64,000 nt of DNA, from NCBI GenBank assembly GCA_022844015.1, contig JALHMO010000004.1, positions 1 to 64,000 on the forward strand, written 5' to 3'. This DNA is from Reyranella sp. (lineage in GTDB: Bacteria; Pseudomonadota; Alphaproteobacteria; Reyranellales; Reyranellaceae). Under the pieces are notes generated by a model. It made no database searches and was not told the DNA's origin. It was given only the letters and a program-made list of their open reading frames with translations. Position numbers and translations under genes: made by a program. This document shows, piece after piece, positions 26,132-33,518 of this stretch. Positions within the stretch are counted from its first letter, which is position 1. Each line of letters begins with the position of its first letter.

Positions 26132-26246
26132 CTTGCGTCCGTTGCGTCCGTTGCGTCAGGGCCGTTTGATTTCAAGGGCTTGCGACTGACGCAACCGTGG
26201 CTGACGCGGACTCCCATGCGTCAGTCACGGCGTCTTGCGTCAGCCA
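26132..26246. repeat. cluster of TGCGTC / GACGCA repeats
   Basis: Three direct repeats TTGCGTCC/TTGCGTCA at about 26132, 26141 and 26150 are followed by an imperfect inverted repeat: CTGACGCAACCGTGGCTGACGC (about 26185-26206), then TGCGTCAGTCACGG ... TTGCGTCAG (26217-26242). Seven copies in about 115 bases, 50-160 bases upstream of the ThDP-enzyme start. It could be a multi-site operator or a simple-repeat expansion. Confidence 0.55.
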
Positions 26247-26357
26247 GGGCGCTGCTTCGGCGTCGCTCGCCGGCACGACGAACGTCCGGCTCGCCCGCGT
26301 GCCGTGGGCGGCGACGCGGCGGGAAGCGGCCCCGACTGCAATCTCGCGCTCGCGCAT
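26172..26357 (-). CDS. possible small protein, unrecognised
   Basis: A 61-codon frame starting at ATG 26355-26357 with a strong GGAGGAGG Shine-Dalgarno 4-5 bases upstream. The predicted product starts M-R-E-R-E-I-A-V-G-A-A and becomes Ala/Thr/Ser-rich, because its 3' half translates the TGCGTC repeat cluster. No family recognised, no signal peptide or membrane helix. It may be a chance frame; the ribosome-binding site is the only positive evidence. Confidence 0.25.
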   Translation of the reverse strand: MREREIAVGAASRRVAAHGTRASRTFVVPASDAEAAPWLTQDAVTDAWESASATVASVASP

Positions 26358-26528
26358 GGCCCCTCCTCCCCGATGCCGCGCCGTCGCCGGCAACGAGTCG
26401 TCACCAGCATCCGCCACGCTAGGCGCGATTTGCGCGACGTCAATCGGGCCCGGCAGAGGAACGACATGAATGACTCGAATCTGGTCCAGGTGCGTCGATA
26501 TGGCGAGTCTCGAAAGCTCGTTCTCGAG

Positions 26529-26607
26529 GTGAGGGGGCTTCGAAGGTTCGACGATCACCTGCAACCCCCTCACCCAACCTCTCCCCCTGGCGGGCCGATG
26601 ACGGGAG
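26529..26607. repeat. partial copy of the GAGGGGG...CCCCCTC palindrome
   Basis: GTGAGGGGGCTTCGAAGGTT, then a GATCACCTGCA centre, then CCCCCTCACCCAACCTCTCCCCC. It shares the TGAGGGGGCTTCGAAGGTT block and GATCAC centre with the element at 7661-7736, but the left outer arm is missing. Confidence 0.65.
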
Positions 26608-26646
26608 AGGAAGGGCCTCGCTCCTCACAGTTGAATTGGATACCCC

Positions 26647-26910
26647 TCACCGTGCGATCACCTTGCCTTGCGGCGTGACGGTGACGGATTTCCCGACGCC
26701 ACCCTGAGTGGCCTTGCCGGTCCACTGGCCATCGGGGCCGCGACGGAGGCCGTGGACGTTGCCGTAGTGCAGCGCGTTCAGCCGCATCTTCACGCCGGCC
26801 GTGCCGCCGGTGCTGGCCGGCGGCGGCGGTGGCGAGGACTTGGCCTGCGCCATCGCCGCTCCAGGCATGACGACCAGGGCGGCAGCCAGCAGGAGGCTGC
26901 CCCGGCTCAC
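26647..26910 (-). CDS. small exported protein of unknown function
   Basis: An 87-residue protein with a clear signal peptide (about 1-22; L-L-L-A-A-A-L-V-V-M-P, ending A-M-A-Q-A), a proline-rich linker (S-P-P-P-P-P), and a short basic tail with H-Y-G-N-V-H-G-L-R-R, G-Q-W-T-G-K-A and G-V-G-K-S-V-T-V. It starts at GTG 26908-26910, overlapping the stop of the upstream amidohydrolase as GTGA, so it is translationally coupled. That coupling and the signal peptide are good evidence for a real gene. No family recognised. Confidence 0.7.
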   Translation of the reverse strand: MSRGSLLLAAALVVMPGAAMAQAKSSPPPPPASTGGTAGVKMRLNALHYGNVHGLRRGPDGQWTGKATQGGVGKSVTVTPQGKVIAR

Positions 26911-28625
26911 GAGGCCAGCTTTCCTTTCAGCACCTCACCCCGGTAGGTGCCGGTCGCCTCGCCGTTCTCGAAGGCGACCGCGCCGTTGACCAGGGTGGCC
27001 TTGATGCCCTCGGCCTTCTGCACCAGGCGGCGGGCGCCGCCCGGCAGGTCCTTCTCGACTGTCGGCAGGAGTGGCCGGATGCGGTCCTCCTCGAACAGCA
27101 CGAGGTCGGCGCGGAAACCTTCGCGGACCTGCCCGCGGTCATGGAGGTCCCACGCCTGGGCGTTGTCGTGCGTCAGCTTCCTGATCGCCTGCTCGAGCGT
27201 GAAGGCGCCACGCTTGCGCACCCAGTAGCTCAGGAAGTGGGTCTGCAGCGAGGAGCCCATCTCCTGGCAGACATGTGCGCCCGAGTCGGAAAAAGTCGCG
27301 AGCGTGCGCGGATGCTTCAGCATGCCGAGCACGTCCTCCGGCGATTCGTTGACAAGCGGCTGGACGTAGACCTGGTTCTCGTCGGCCAGAGACAGGTCGA
27401 TCATCACCTCGACCGGATGCTGGCCGCGGGCCTTGGCGAGCTGGTCGACCGTGGGATCGTCCCAGTCGGTGCCCTTCAAGGCGAACAGGTTGGAGTAATC
27501 GGGCTTGCGCGGATCGGTGGTCGCCGCGCCGCCGCCCTGGAAGACGCCGTCGCGCGGCTTCATCTTCTCTTCGGCAGCGACCAGCTCACGCCGCACCGCC
27601 GGGTCCCGCAGCCGCTTCTTCTGCTCGTCCATCGGCAAGGCGCGGATTGGCCGCCACGCCGGCAGGACGTCGAACGGCAGGTAGGATTTCAGCGAGAAGA
27701 TGGCGTTGATCGAGCGCGTCGTGCCCTGGCCATACATGCGGCCACCGGCGGCGACCGTGTCGTCGATGTACTTCGTCTGGTACTGCCAGGGGTTGGGATC
27801 CTCACCCTGCCGGGTCGACAGGACGCCGAACATGATCGGCCGCTTGTAGTCCAACGCCACCTTGCGCAGGCGCTCGAGGAAGATGCGATGGCGCGCCCCG
27901 CTCGCGATGTCGGGGCCGATCTGGAAGATGCCGGCATCGAGCGCGGCCATGGCCGCCAGGATGCGGTCGATCTCCTCCCATTCGGCGATACGGCTCGCCA
28001 CCGGCGTGTCGTCTGGCGTGACGTGCGTGGAGGCGCGCGAGCTCGAGAAGCCCATGGCACCCGCCTTCAGCGCCTCCTGCACGGCCGCCGACATGCGCAC
28101 CATGTCGTCCTCGGTGGCCTTCTCTGAGAGCGCCCGCTCGCCCATGACGTACATGCGAAGCGCCGAATGACCGATATACATGCCGTAGTTGATTGCCTTG
28201 GGCAGGCGTTCGACGGTCGCGAGGTACTCGGGGAAGGTCTCCCACGTCCAGTCGATGCCGGCCGCCATCGCCTCGGTCGGGATGTCCTCGACCGCCGACA
28301 GGCAGCGAGCGTACCAGTCGCGATCGGAAGGCTTGCAGGGGGCGAGCGCGAAGCCGCAATTGCTCATCACCACACTGGTGACCCCGTGCCAGCACGAGCA
28401 GCTGCCCAACGGATCCCAGGCGACCTGCGCGTCCATGTGGGTATGGCCGTCGATGAAGCCCGGCGCGACGATCAGGCCATCGGCGTCGATGGTGCGCCTG
28501 GCGGTACCGGCAATGCGGCCGATCTCGACGATACGGCCGTCCTGGATGGCGACGTCTCCCGAGAAACGCGGCTTGCCCGAGCCATCGACGATGGTGCCGC
28601 CGCGGATGACCGTGTCGAAGTCCAT
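26907..28625 (-). CDS. N-acyl-D-amino-acid deacylase-like amidohydrolase
   Basis: A 572-residue metal-dependent amidohydrolase of the D-aminoacylase group: His61-x-His63 (D-G-H-T-H-M-D), a cysteine-containing loop (S-N-C-G-F-A-L-A-P-C), and an aspartate in F-S-D-S-G-A-H. The N-terminal G-T-I-V-D-G-S-G and C-terminal L-V-N-G-A-V-A-F strands form the small beta-sandwich domain. No signal peptide. Its start and the NTF2-like stop overlap as TGATG, and its stop overlaps the small exported gene, so three genes are chained. Substrate (an N-acyl-D-amino acid or cyclic amide) is inferred only. Confidence 0.85.
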   Translation of the reverse strand: MDFDTVIRGGTIVDGSGKPRFSGDVAIQDGRIVEIGRIAGTARRTIDADGLIVAPGFIDGHTHMDAQVAWDPLGSCSCWHGVTSVVMSNCGFALAPCKPSDRDWYARCLSAVEDIPTEAMAAGIDWTWETFPEYLATVERLPKAINYGMYIGHSALRMYVMGERALSEKATEDDMVRMSAAVQEALKAGAMGFSSSRASTHVTPDDTPVASRIAEWEEIDRILAAMAALDAGIFQIGPDIASGARHRIFLERLRKVALDYKRPIMFGVLSTRQGEDPNPWQYQTKYIDDTVAAGGRMYGQGTTRSINAIFSLKSYLPFDVLPAWRPIRALPMDEQKKRLRDPAVRRELVAAEEKMKPRDGVFQGGGAATTDPRKPDYSNLFALKGTDWDDPTVDQLAKARGQHPVEVMIDLSLADENQVYVQPLVNESPEDVLGMLKHPRTLATFSDSGAHVCQEMGSSLQTHFLSYWVRKRGAFTLEQAIRKLTHDNAQAWDLHDRGQVREGFRADLVLFEEDRIRPLLPTVEKDLPGGARRLVQKAEGIKATLVNGAVAFENGEATGTYRGEVLKGKLAS

Positions 28626-29035
28626 CAGAGGCGATCCTTGTGCTCGACGATCTTCCAGTAGGTGTCCTTGGCGCTGATCTTCCCACCGCGGAACGTGTAG
28701 ATGTCGCAGCCTTGGTAGTTGAGGTCCTCGCCGTCGGCGCCCTTGCCCTTCACCGTCCATATCGAGATCGCACGGTTGCCGGCGTAGATGTACTCCTTGT
28801 GATCCCACCGCATGTCGGGGATTACCTTGAAGCGGGCGGCCAGCGTCTTGGCAATGGTCTCCTTGCCCTTCAGCGTGCGCCCGACCGGCTCGGGCCCGCG
28901 CGCCAGCCAGAAGGTGGCGTCGTCGGTGAAAAAGGAAACGATGCGCTCCACGTCGCGGCTGTTGAAGGCCGCGGAGATCGCCTTCATCAGCTCCGGCGTG
29001 GCGATGTCGGGATTTGCGGCTGTAACGTCCGGCAT
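28625..29035 (-). CDS. SnoaL/NTF2-like protein
   Basis: A 136-residue cone-fold protein: I-S-A-A-F-N-S-R-D-V-E-R-I-V-S-F-F-T-D-D-A-T-F near the N terminus, then R-T-L-K-G-K-E-T-I-A and a C-terminal sheet with C-D-I-Y-T-F-R-G-G-K-I, the common SnoaL pattern. The ATG at 29033-29035 is taken because the fold starts about 15 residues later; an upstream in-frame extension is unlike the family. It leads the operon with the D-aminoacylase-like enzyme. Such proteins act as small isomerases, hydrolases or ligand-binding partners. Confidence 0.8.
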   Translation of the reverse strand: MPDVTAANPDIATPELMKAISAAFNSRDVERIVSFFTDDATFWLARGPEPVGRTLKGKETIAKTLAARFKVIPDMRWDHKEYIYAGNRAISIWTVKGKGADGEDLNYQGCDIYTFRGGKISAKDTYWKIVEHKDRL

Positions 29036-29114
29036 ACGAAACCTCCCTTGATGCGACGGCAAACGATTGCAGGCTTGGCCTGCATCGGCAAGGTCGGCAT
29101 GCACATCTCCAATT

Positions 29115-29465
29115 CCTCCCCCGTCGTACGGGGGAGGTGGCCCGAAGGGCCGGAGGGGGAAAGCCGCATCCGAGATTCATGAAGTTCCGACGTCGGAATC
29201 TCAGGAATCTCGCTTGCGGCTTTCCCCCTCCGCCCCGTGTGACGGGGCGCCTCCCCATAGGCGTTAAACTAAAGCGGACCTCACCCTGAGGAGCGGCCCG
29301 GAGGGCCGCGTCTCGAAGGGTCGGCAACAGTGAAGGGGACTGCGACACCGCTTTTCCAACGATCTTCTGTGTGGCCCATCCTTCGAGACGGCCGCTATGC
29401 GGCCTCCTCAGGATGAGGTTTTTGTATTTTAACGCCTATGGGGCACCTCCCCCGACTACGGGGGA
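29115..29465. repeat. outer palindromic element, interrupted
   Basis: Left part: hairpin CCTCCCCCGTCGTACGGGGG, GGCCCGAAGGGCC, then GGAGGGGGAAAGCCGC and an inverted GAGATTC/GAATCTC core. The mirrored GCGGCTTTCCCCCTCC ends at a CCTCCCC block. A second element interrupts there, and CACCTCCCCCG ... CGGGGGA resumes from about 29444. Confidence 0.7.
29253..29443. repeat. inserted palindromic element (family of 34527-34631)
   Basis: Arms CCCCATAGGCGTTAAA (29253-29268) and TTTAACGCCTATGGGG (29428-29443) are exact reverse complements. Inside, CTGAGGAGCGGCCC...GGGCCGCGTCTCGAAGG and CCATCCTTCGAGACGGCC...CTCCTCAGGATGAG match the structure of the free-standing element at 34527-34631. Flanks GGGGCGCCTCCCC and GGGGCACCTCCCC look like an imperfect target duplication. 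Confidence 0.7.
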
Positions 29466-29522
29466 AGATCGAATATGTGTCGACTCGTTGCCTGCATAGC
29501 TGGGGAGATGAATGATCATCGC

Positions 29523-29568
29523 GTTTTCGATCGAAGGGAACCGCTCGCGGTTCCCTTCGATCGAAAAC
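29523..29568. promoter_or_regulatory. perfect 22-bp inverted repeat upstream of the GMC gene
   Basis: Arms at 29523-29544 and 29547-29568 are exact reverse complements with a 2-base spacer, each containing TTTTCGATCGAAGGGAACCG. It ends 37 bases before the GMC oxidoreductase start. TTCGATCGAA is itself palindromic, giving sites within sites. It could be an operator, an mRNA hairpin or a small repeat; its closeness to the start favours a regulatory role. Confidence 0.6.
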
Positions 29569-29605
29569 AGCTCTAGCGTAGCGCCAACAAATCGGGGAAA
29601 CGACC

Positions 29606-31309
29606 GTGTACGACTATATCATCGTTGGTGGCGGCTCGGCCGGGTCGGTCATGGCCAACCGGCTGTCGGCCAGGAGCGCGACCAAGGTCCTGCTGTGCGA
29701 GGCCGGCCAGGACACGCCGCCGGGCGAGGAGCCCAAGGAGATCGCCGACAGCTACTCCGGCACGGCCTATTTCGACCCGCGCTTCCACTGGACCGAGCTC
29801 CGGGTCCACACCCAGGTCGTCTCGCACAACAACCCGCACGAGAACCGCCCGCCGCTGCGCAAGTACGAGCAGGCGCGCGTGCTGGGCGGCGGCTCGTCGA
29901 TCAATGGCCAGATGGCCAATCGCGGCGCGCCGACCGACTACGACGAATGGGCGAGCCGCGGCGCCGAGGGCTGGGGCTGGAGCCAGGTGCTGCCGTTCTT
30001 CAAGAAGGTCGAGCGCGATCTCGACTTCGACGGGCCCTACCATGGCAAGGATGGTCGCATCCCCGTGAGGCGCATTCCCCAGGAGCACTGGACGGGTCAC
30101 GCCAAGGCCGTAGCCAAGGGCTTCGCCGCCAAGGGCTTCAAGTTCCTGCCCGACCAGAACGGCGAGTTCGTCGACGGATACTTCCCGGTGACGCACTCCA
30201 ACGCCGAGGAGCGGCGCGTCTCGGCCGCGATGGGCTATCTCGATGCCGAGACGCGCAAGCGCGCCAACCTGACCATCTCGACCGACACGCAGGTCAAGTC
30301 GCTGCTGTTCGACGGCACGCGATGCGTCGGCGTGACCGCGATCGTCAAGGGCCAGGAGCAGGAATTCCGGGCCAAGGAGGTGATCCTGTCGTCGGGCGCC
30401 ATCCATACGCCCGCCCATCTGATGCGCGCCGGTATCGGGCCGGTCGGCCATCTCGCCGAGCTCGGCATCCCCGTGGTCGCCGGCCTGCCCGGCGTCGGCG
30501 AGCGGCTGATGGACCACCCGTCGATCGCGCTTTCCTCGTTCATCAAGCGCGGCTCGCGCATGAACGAGCACACGCGCCGGCACATCCATCTCGGCCTGCG
30601 CTACTCGTCGGGCCTGCCGGGCGTACCCAAGGGCGACATGTTCGTCGCGGTGGTCAGCAAGTCGGCCTGGCACGCGGTCGGCGAGCAGATCGCCTCCCTG
30701 CTCACCTTCATCAACAAGACCTACTCGGAGACCGGCCAGGTCAAGCTCGCCTCGCGCGACTGGCGCAGCGAGCCGATCGTCGAGTTCAACCTGCTCTCCG
30801 ACAAGCGCGACCTCGACCGGCTGATGAGCGGCTTCAAGCTGATGGCCGCCGTGCAGATGACCGACGCGCTGAAGCAGGTGACGGACGTCCCCTTCCCTGC
30901 CGCCTACAGCGACCGCGTGCGGGCGATCGGCGTGGTCAATACCAAAAACAAGATCCTGACGAAGATCGTGGCGCAATGCCTAGACGGGCCGGCGGCGCTG
31001 CGCCGCTACATGATCGACAAGTTCGTGGTCGAGGGCTACACCTTCGACCAGGTGATGACCGACGACGAGGCGCTCGAAGCCTTCGTGCGCAAGGCGGCGA
31101 TCGGCGTGTGGCACGCCTCGTGCACCTGCCGCATGGGCCGCCCCGACGATCCCATGTCGGTGACCGACACGCAGGGCCGGGTCAAGGGCGTGCAGGGCCT
31201 GCGCGTGGTCGACGCGTCGGTGTTCCCCGTGGTGCCCTGCGCCAACACCAACTTCCCGACGCTGATGACGGCCGAGAAGATCTCCGATGCGATGATGTCG
31301 GCGGCGTGA
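29606..31309 (+). CDS. GMC-family FAD-dependent oxidoreductase
   Basis: A 567-residue glucose-methanol-choline oxidoreductase. The ADP-binding fold G-G-G-S-A-G-S-V-M-A is at the N terminus. The GMC signature region (V-L-G-G-G-S-S-I-N-G) comes near residue 93 and the second signature (S-S-G-A-I-H-T-P) near 265. C-terminal elements include W-H-A-S-C-T-C-R-M-G with the active-site histidine context and a final N-T-N-F-P-T asparagine. The start is GTG at 29606. It oxidises an alcohol using FAD, as a dehydrogenase or oxidase; substrate unknown. Cytosolic, no signal peptide. Confidence 0.88.
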   Translation: MYDYIIVGGGSAGSVMANRLSARSATKVLLCEAGQDTPPGEEPKEIADSYSGTAYFDPRFHWTELRVHTQVVSHNNPHENRPPLRKYEQARVLGGGSSINGQMANRGAPTDYDEWASRGAEGWGWSQVLPFFKKVERDLDFDGPYHGKDGRIPVRRIPQEHWTGHAKAVAKGFAAKGFKFLPDQNGEFVDGYFPVTHSNAEERRVSAAMGYLDAETRKRANLTISTDTQVKSLLFDGTRCVGVTAIVKGQEQEFRAKEVILSSGAIHTPAHLMRAGIGPVGHLAELGIPVVAGLPGVGERLMDHPSIALSSFIKRGSRMNEHTRRHIHLGLRYSSGLPGVPKGDMFVAVVSKSAWHAVGEQIASLLTFINKTYSETGQVKLASRDWRSEPIVEFNLLSDKRDLDRLMSGFKLMAAVQMTDALKQVTDVPFPAAYSDRVRAIGVVNTKNKILTKIVAQCLDGPAALRRYMIDKFVVEGYTFDQVMTDDEALEAFVRKAAIGVWHASCTCRMGRPDDPMSVTDTQGRVKGVQGLRVVDASVFPVVPCANTNFPTLMTAEKISDAMMSAA

Positions 31310-31325
31310 AGAGAATAAGCCTACT

Positions 31326-31484
31326 CCTCCCCAGCGAAGCTGGGGAGGTGTCGCCGTCTAAAGGCCTTTGGCCGCTCTGCGGCCAAAATGCCCAGGCGAC
31401 GGAGGGGTCATGGGCCCGAGACTCGTGGCTCATGACCCCTCCGTCGGCGAAGACGCCGACACCTCCCCAGCTTCGCTGGGGAGG
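31326..31484. repeat. compound palindromic intergenic repeat, copy 4 with an insert
   Basis: CCTCCCCAGCGAAGCTGGGG at the left and CCTCCCCAGCTTCGCTGGGG at the right, with TCGCCGTCT ... GCGACGGAGGGGTCATG between. At the first stem tip it carries 36 extra bases (31360-31395) absent from copy 3, which contain their own hairpin (TTTGGCCG 31367-31374 / CGGCCAAA 31380-31387). Confidence 0.8.
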
Positions 31485-31506
31485 AACATGAAATGAGGAG
31501 CAACCC

Positions 31507-32472
31507 ATGTCAGTGATCCTGGGCAGCGGCGAGCATCGGTATCGCGTGGTCGAGAACTGGGCCAAGCTGCCCGACGGCTGGGAGTTCCGCGACGTCGCGG
31601 CGGTCGCCGTCGACAGCAAGGACCGGGTCTACGTCTTCAATCGCGGCCAGCATCCGATGATGGTGTTCGACCGCGACGGCAACTTCCTGCGCTCGTGGGG
31701 CGAGGGCCTGTTCAATCGCGCCCACGGCATCCACATCGACAGCGACGACATGCTGTACTGCACCGACGATGGCGACCACACGGTTCGCAAGATCACCACC
31801 GACGGCAAGGTGCTGCTGACCATCGGCGTGCCGAACCAGCCGGCGCCGTTCCTGAGCGGCCAGCCTTTCAACCGCTGCACCCACACCGCCCTCTCGCCGA
31901 AAGGCGAGATCTACGTCGCCGACGGGTACGGCAACTCCTGCGTCCACAAGTACACCCCGGATGGTCGCCATCTGATGTGCTGGGGCACCACCGGCACCGA
32001 TCCCGGACAGTTCAATATCGTGCACAATATCGTCACCGACGAGGATGGCTGGGTCTACGTCGCCGACCGCGAGAACCATCGCGTCCAGGTGTTCGACGGC
32101 AACGGCAAGTACGAGATGCAGTGGAACAACATGCACCGGCCTTGCGCGCTCTACTGCTGCGGCGGCGGCCCGAATCCGCGCTTCATCATCGGCGAGCTGG
32201 GGTCCGGCATGCCGGTCAACAGCAAGCACACCAACATCGGCCCGCGCCTCGCCATCGTCGACAAGAAGGGAGGCGTGATCGCCCGCCTGGGCGGCGAGCA
32301 CGGCCCCGGGCAGGAGCCCGGCAAGTTCCTCTCGCCGCACGGCCTCGCGGTCGACAGCAAGGGCGATATCTATGTCGGCGAGGTCAGCTACACCAACTGG
32401 TCGGGCACCCATCCCGGCACGCCGGTGCCGAAGTACCTGCGCTCGCTGCAGAAGCTCGAGAAGGTCGCCTGA
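31507..32472 (+). CDS. NHL-repeat beta-propeller, peptidyl-amidating-lyase-like
   Basis: A 321-residue six-bladed beta-propeller with NHL repeats (recurring G-x-x-Y-V-A-D-x-x-N-H-R-V-Q-V-F pattern, e.g. about 180-200). It resembles the peptidyl-alpha-hydroxyglycine alpha-amidating lyase family; metal-site histidines fit N-R-A-H-G-I-H, N-I-V-H-N-I-V and S-P-H-G-L-A-V. No signal peptide, so the enzyme is cytosolic and unlikely to act on peptide hormones; bacterial homologues have no settled substrate. Its stop overlaps the next gene's start (TGATG), the first of two such overlaps chaining three genes. Confidence 0.78.
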   Translation: MSVILGSGEHRYRVVENWAKLPDGWEFRDVAAVAVDSKDRVYVFNRGQHPMMVFDRDGNFLRSWGEGLFNRAHGIHIDSDDMLYCTDDGDHTVRKITTDGKVLLTIGVPNQPAPFLSGQPFNRCTHTALSPKGEIYVADGYGNSCVHKYTPDGRHLMCWGTTGTDPGQFNIVHNIVTDEDGWVYVADRENHRVQVFDGNGKYEMQWNNMHRPCALYCCGGGPNPRFIIGELGSGMPVNSKHTNIGPRLAIVDKKGGVIARLGGEHGPGQEPGKFLSPHGLAVDSKGDIYVGEVSYTNWSGTHPGTPVPKYLRSLQKLEKVA

Positions 32473-33518
32473 TGGAGAAGCAGGAGCGCCTGCACCTGAT
32501 CGGCAGCATCCCGCTCGACAGCAGCGAGCAGGTGTTCCGCCGGCTGACGGACGAGCTTGGCCCGTTCCTGCGCTGCCTGCCCGACGGCGAGACGGGCGAG
32601 CGCGCACGCTGGGTTTATTTCCAGCGCCAGATGCTGCTCGACCATCCGGCGATGGAGATCGATCCGACTGTGCCGCCCTACAAGTTCGTCCAGTGGGACG
32701 GCAAGCTGGTGCGCGAGATCGAGCAGGTCCGCTTCAAGCCCGGCACCGACCCGCAGGACGTCGTGTTCGAGACCGGCTACGACAAGGCCGCCCTCGCCTC
32801 CTGGGCCGTGTTCCAGCGGCTGCGCGCCGACGGCGCCATCCCGGCGGCGATGCGCTTCCAGGTTTCCCTGCCGACGCCGCAGGCCAGCGGCTATCTCTAT
32901 GTCAGCGGGCCGGCGCGGCAGACGTACTTTGGCGTCTACGAGCGCGCGCTGAAATCGGCGCTGGCCAACATCGTCGCGGCGATCCCGGCCAACGACCTCG
33001 CCATCCAGTGGGATGTCTGCCAGGAGGTCCTGGCGTTCGAGAACTACTTCGTCGATCGTCCGGTCGACTACAAGAAGCAGACCTTCGACATGCTGGGGCG
33101 ACTCGGGGATTCCGGCCCTGCGGGCGTCGAGATGGGCTATCATCTGTGCTACGGCTCGCCGCGCGACGAGCATCTGGTGCAGCCCACGGATTCGGGCATC
33201 CTGGTCGAGATGATGGAAGGCATCGCAGCGTCCATGCGGCGGCGCATCGACTTCTTCCACATTCCCGTCCCGAGGAACCGTACCGATGACGCGTTCTACG
33301 CCCCGCTCGCCGCCTGGAAGCGACCGGCTGGCACCAGGCTCTATCTCGGGCTGCTGCACCATGACGACGATGCCGGTGATCGCACCCGCGTCGCCGTGGC
33401 GCGGCGGCACGTCCAAGGCGATTTCGGCTTGTCGGCCGAGTGCGGCTGGGGCCGCACCGAGCCCGGCCGGCTGCCCGGCCTGCTCAAAGGTCATCGTGAT
33501 GCTGCGGAGGCACTCTAA
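32472..33518 (+). CDS. uncharacterised MetE/UROD-like barrel protein
   Basis: A 348-residue protein with no family named with confidence. Its landmarks mirror the MetE C-terminal barrel: G-S-I-P-L-D near the N terminus, P-D-G-E-T-G-E-R, a G-Y-H-L-C-Y-G pair (His-x-Cys) and S-A-E-C-G-W-G with a late cysteine. These are the same relative features as the protein at 22385-23416, so a zinc-thiolate site is plausible. No signal peptide. The start overlaps the NHL gene stop (TGATG) and the stop overlaps the next start (TAATG), so it is translated in a chain with both. Confidence 0.7.
   Translation: MEKQERLHLIGSIPLDSSEQVFRRLTDELGPFLRCLPDGETGERARWVYFQRQMLLDHPAMEIDPTVPPYKFVQWDGKLVREIEQVRFKPGTDPQDVVFETGYDKAALASWAVFQRLRADGAIPAAMRFQVSLPTPQASGYLYVSGPARQTYFGVYERALKSALANIVAAIPANDLAIQWDVCQEVLAFENYFVDRPVDYKKQTFDMLGRLGDSGPAGVEMGYHLCYGSPRDEHLVQPTDSGILVEMMEGIAASMRRRIDFFHIPVPRNRTDDAFYAPLAAWKRPAGTRLYLGLLHHDDDAGDRTRVAVARRHVQGDFGLSAECGWGRTEPGRLPGLLKGHRDAAEAL

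Larger units (their letters stand above)
26084..26646. other. 563-base region with no confident gene
   Basis: Between the ThDP-enzyme start and the small exported protein. It holds the TGCGTC cluster (26132-26246), one weak 61-codon frame on the minus strand (26172-26357), and a palindromic element related to the one at 7661-7736 (about 26529-26607). Nothing else supported. Confidence 0.6.
29036..29605. other. 570-base gene-free region between divergent operons
   Basis: Separates the NTF2-like operon (minus) from the GMC oxidoreductase (plus). It is filled by a CCTCCCC-type palindromic element (29115 to about 29465) with a second element inserted in it (29253-29443), and a perfect 22-bp inverted repeat at 29523-29568 close to the GMC start. 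No gene. Confidence 0.75.

Noticed and set aside
26358-26573. N-terminal extension making a 133-codon gene on the minus strand
   Set aside because: The extension runs into a dispersed palindromic repeat and has no homology. Only the shorter 61-codon frame has a ribosome-binding site, and even that is weakly supported.
29512-29605. Gene start at the perfect inverted repeat upstream of the GMC oxidoreductase
   Set aside because: That frame begins inside the palindrome and continues as a shadow of the GMC gene; the GMC frame starts at GTG 29606.
12536-31484. CRISPR array made of the CCTCCCCAG repeats
   Set aside because: Copies are palindromic, kilobases apart, separated by genes, and without regular spacers or cas genes.
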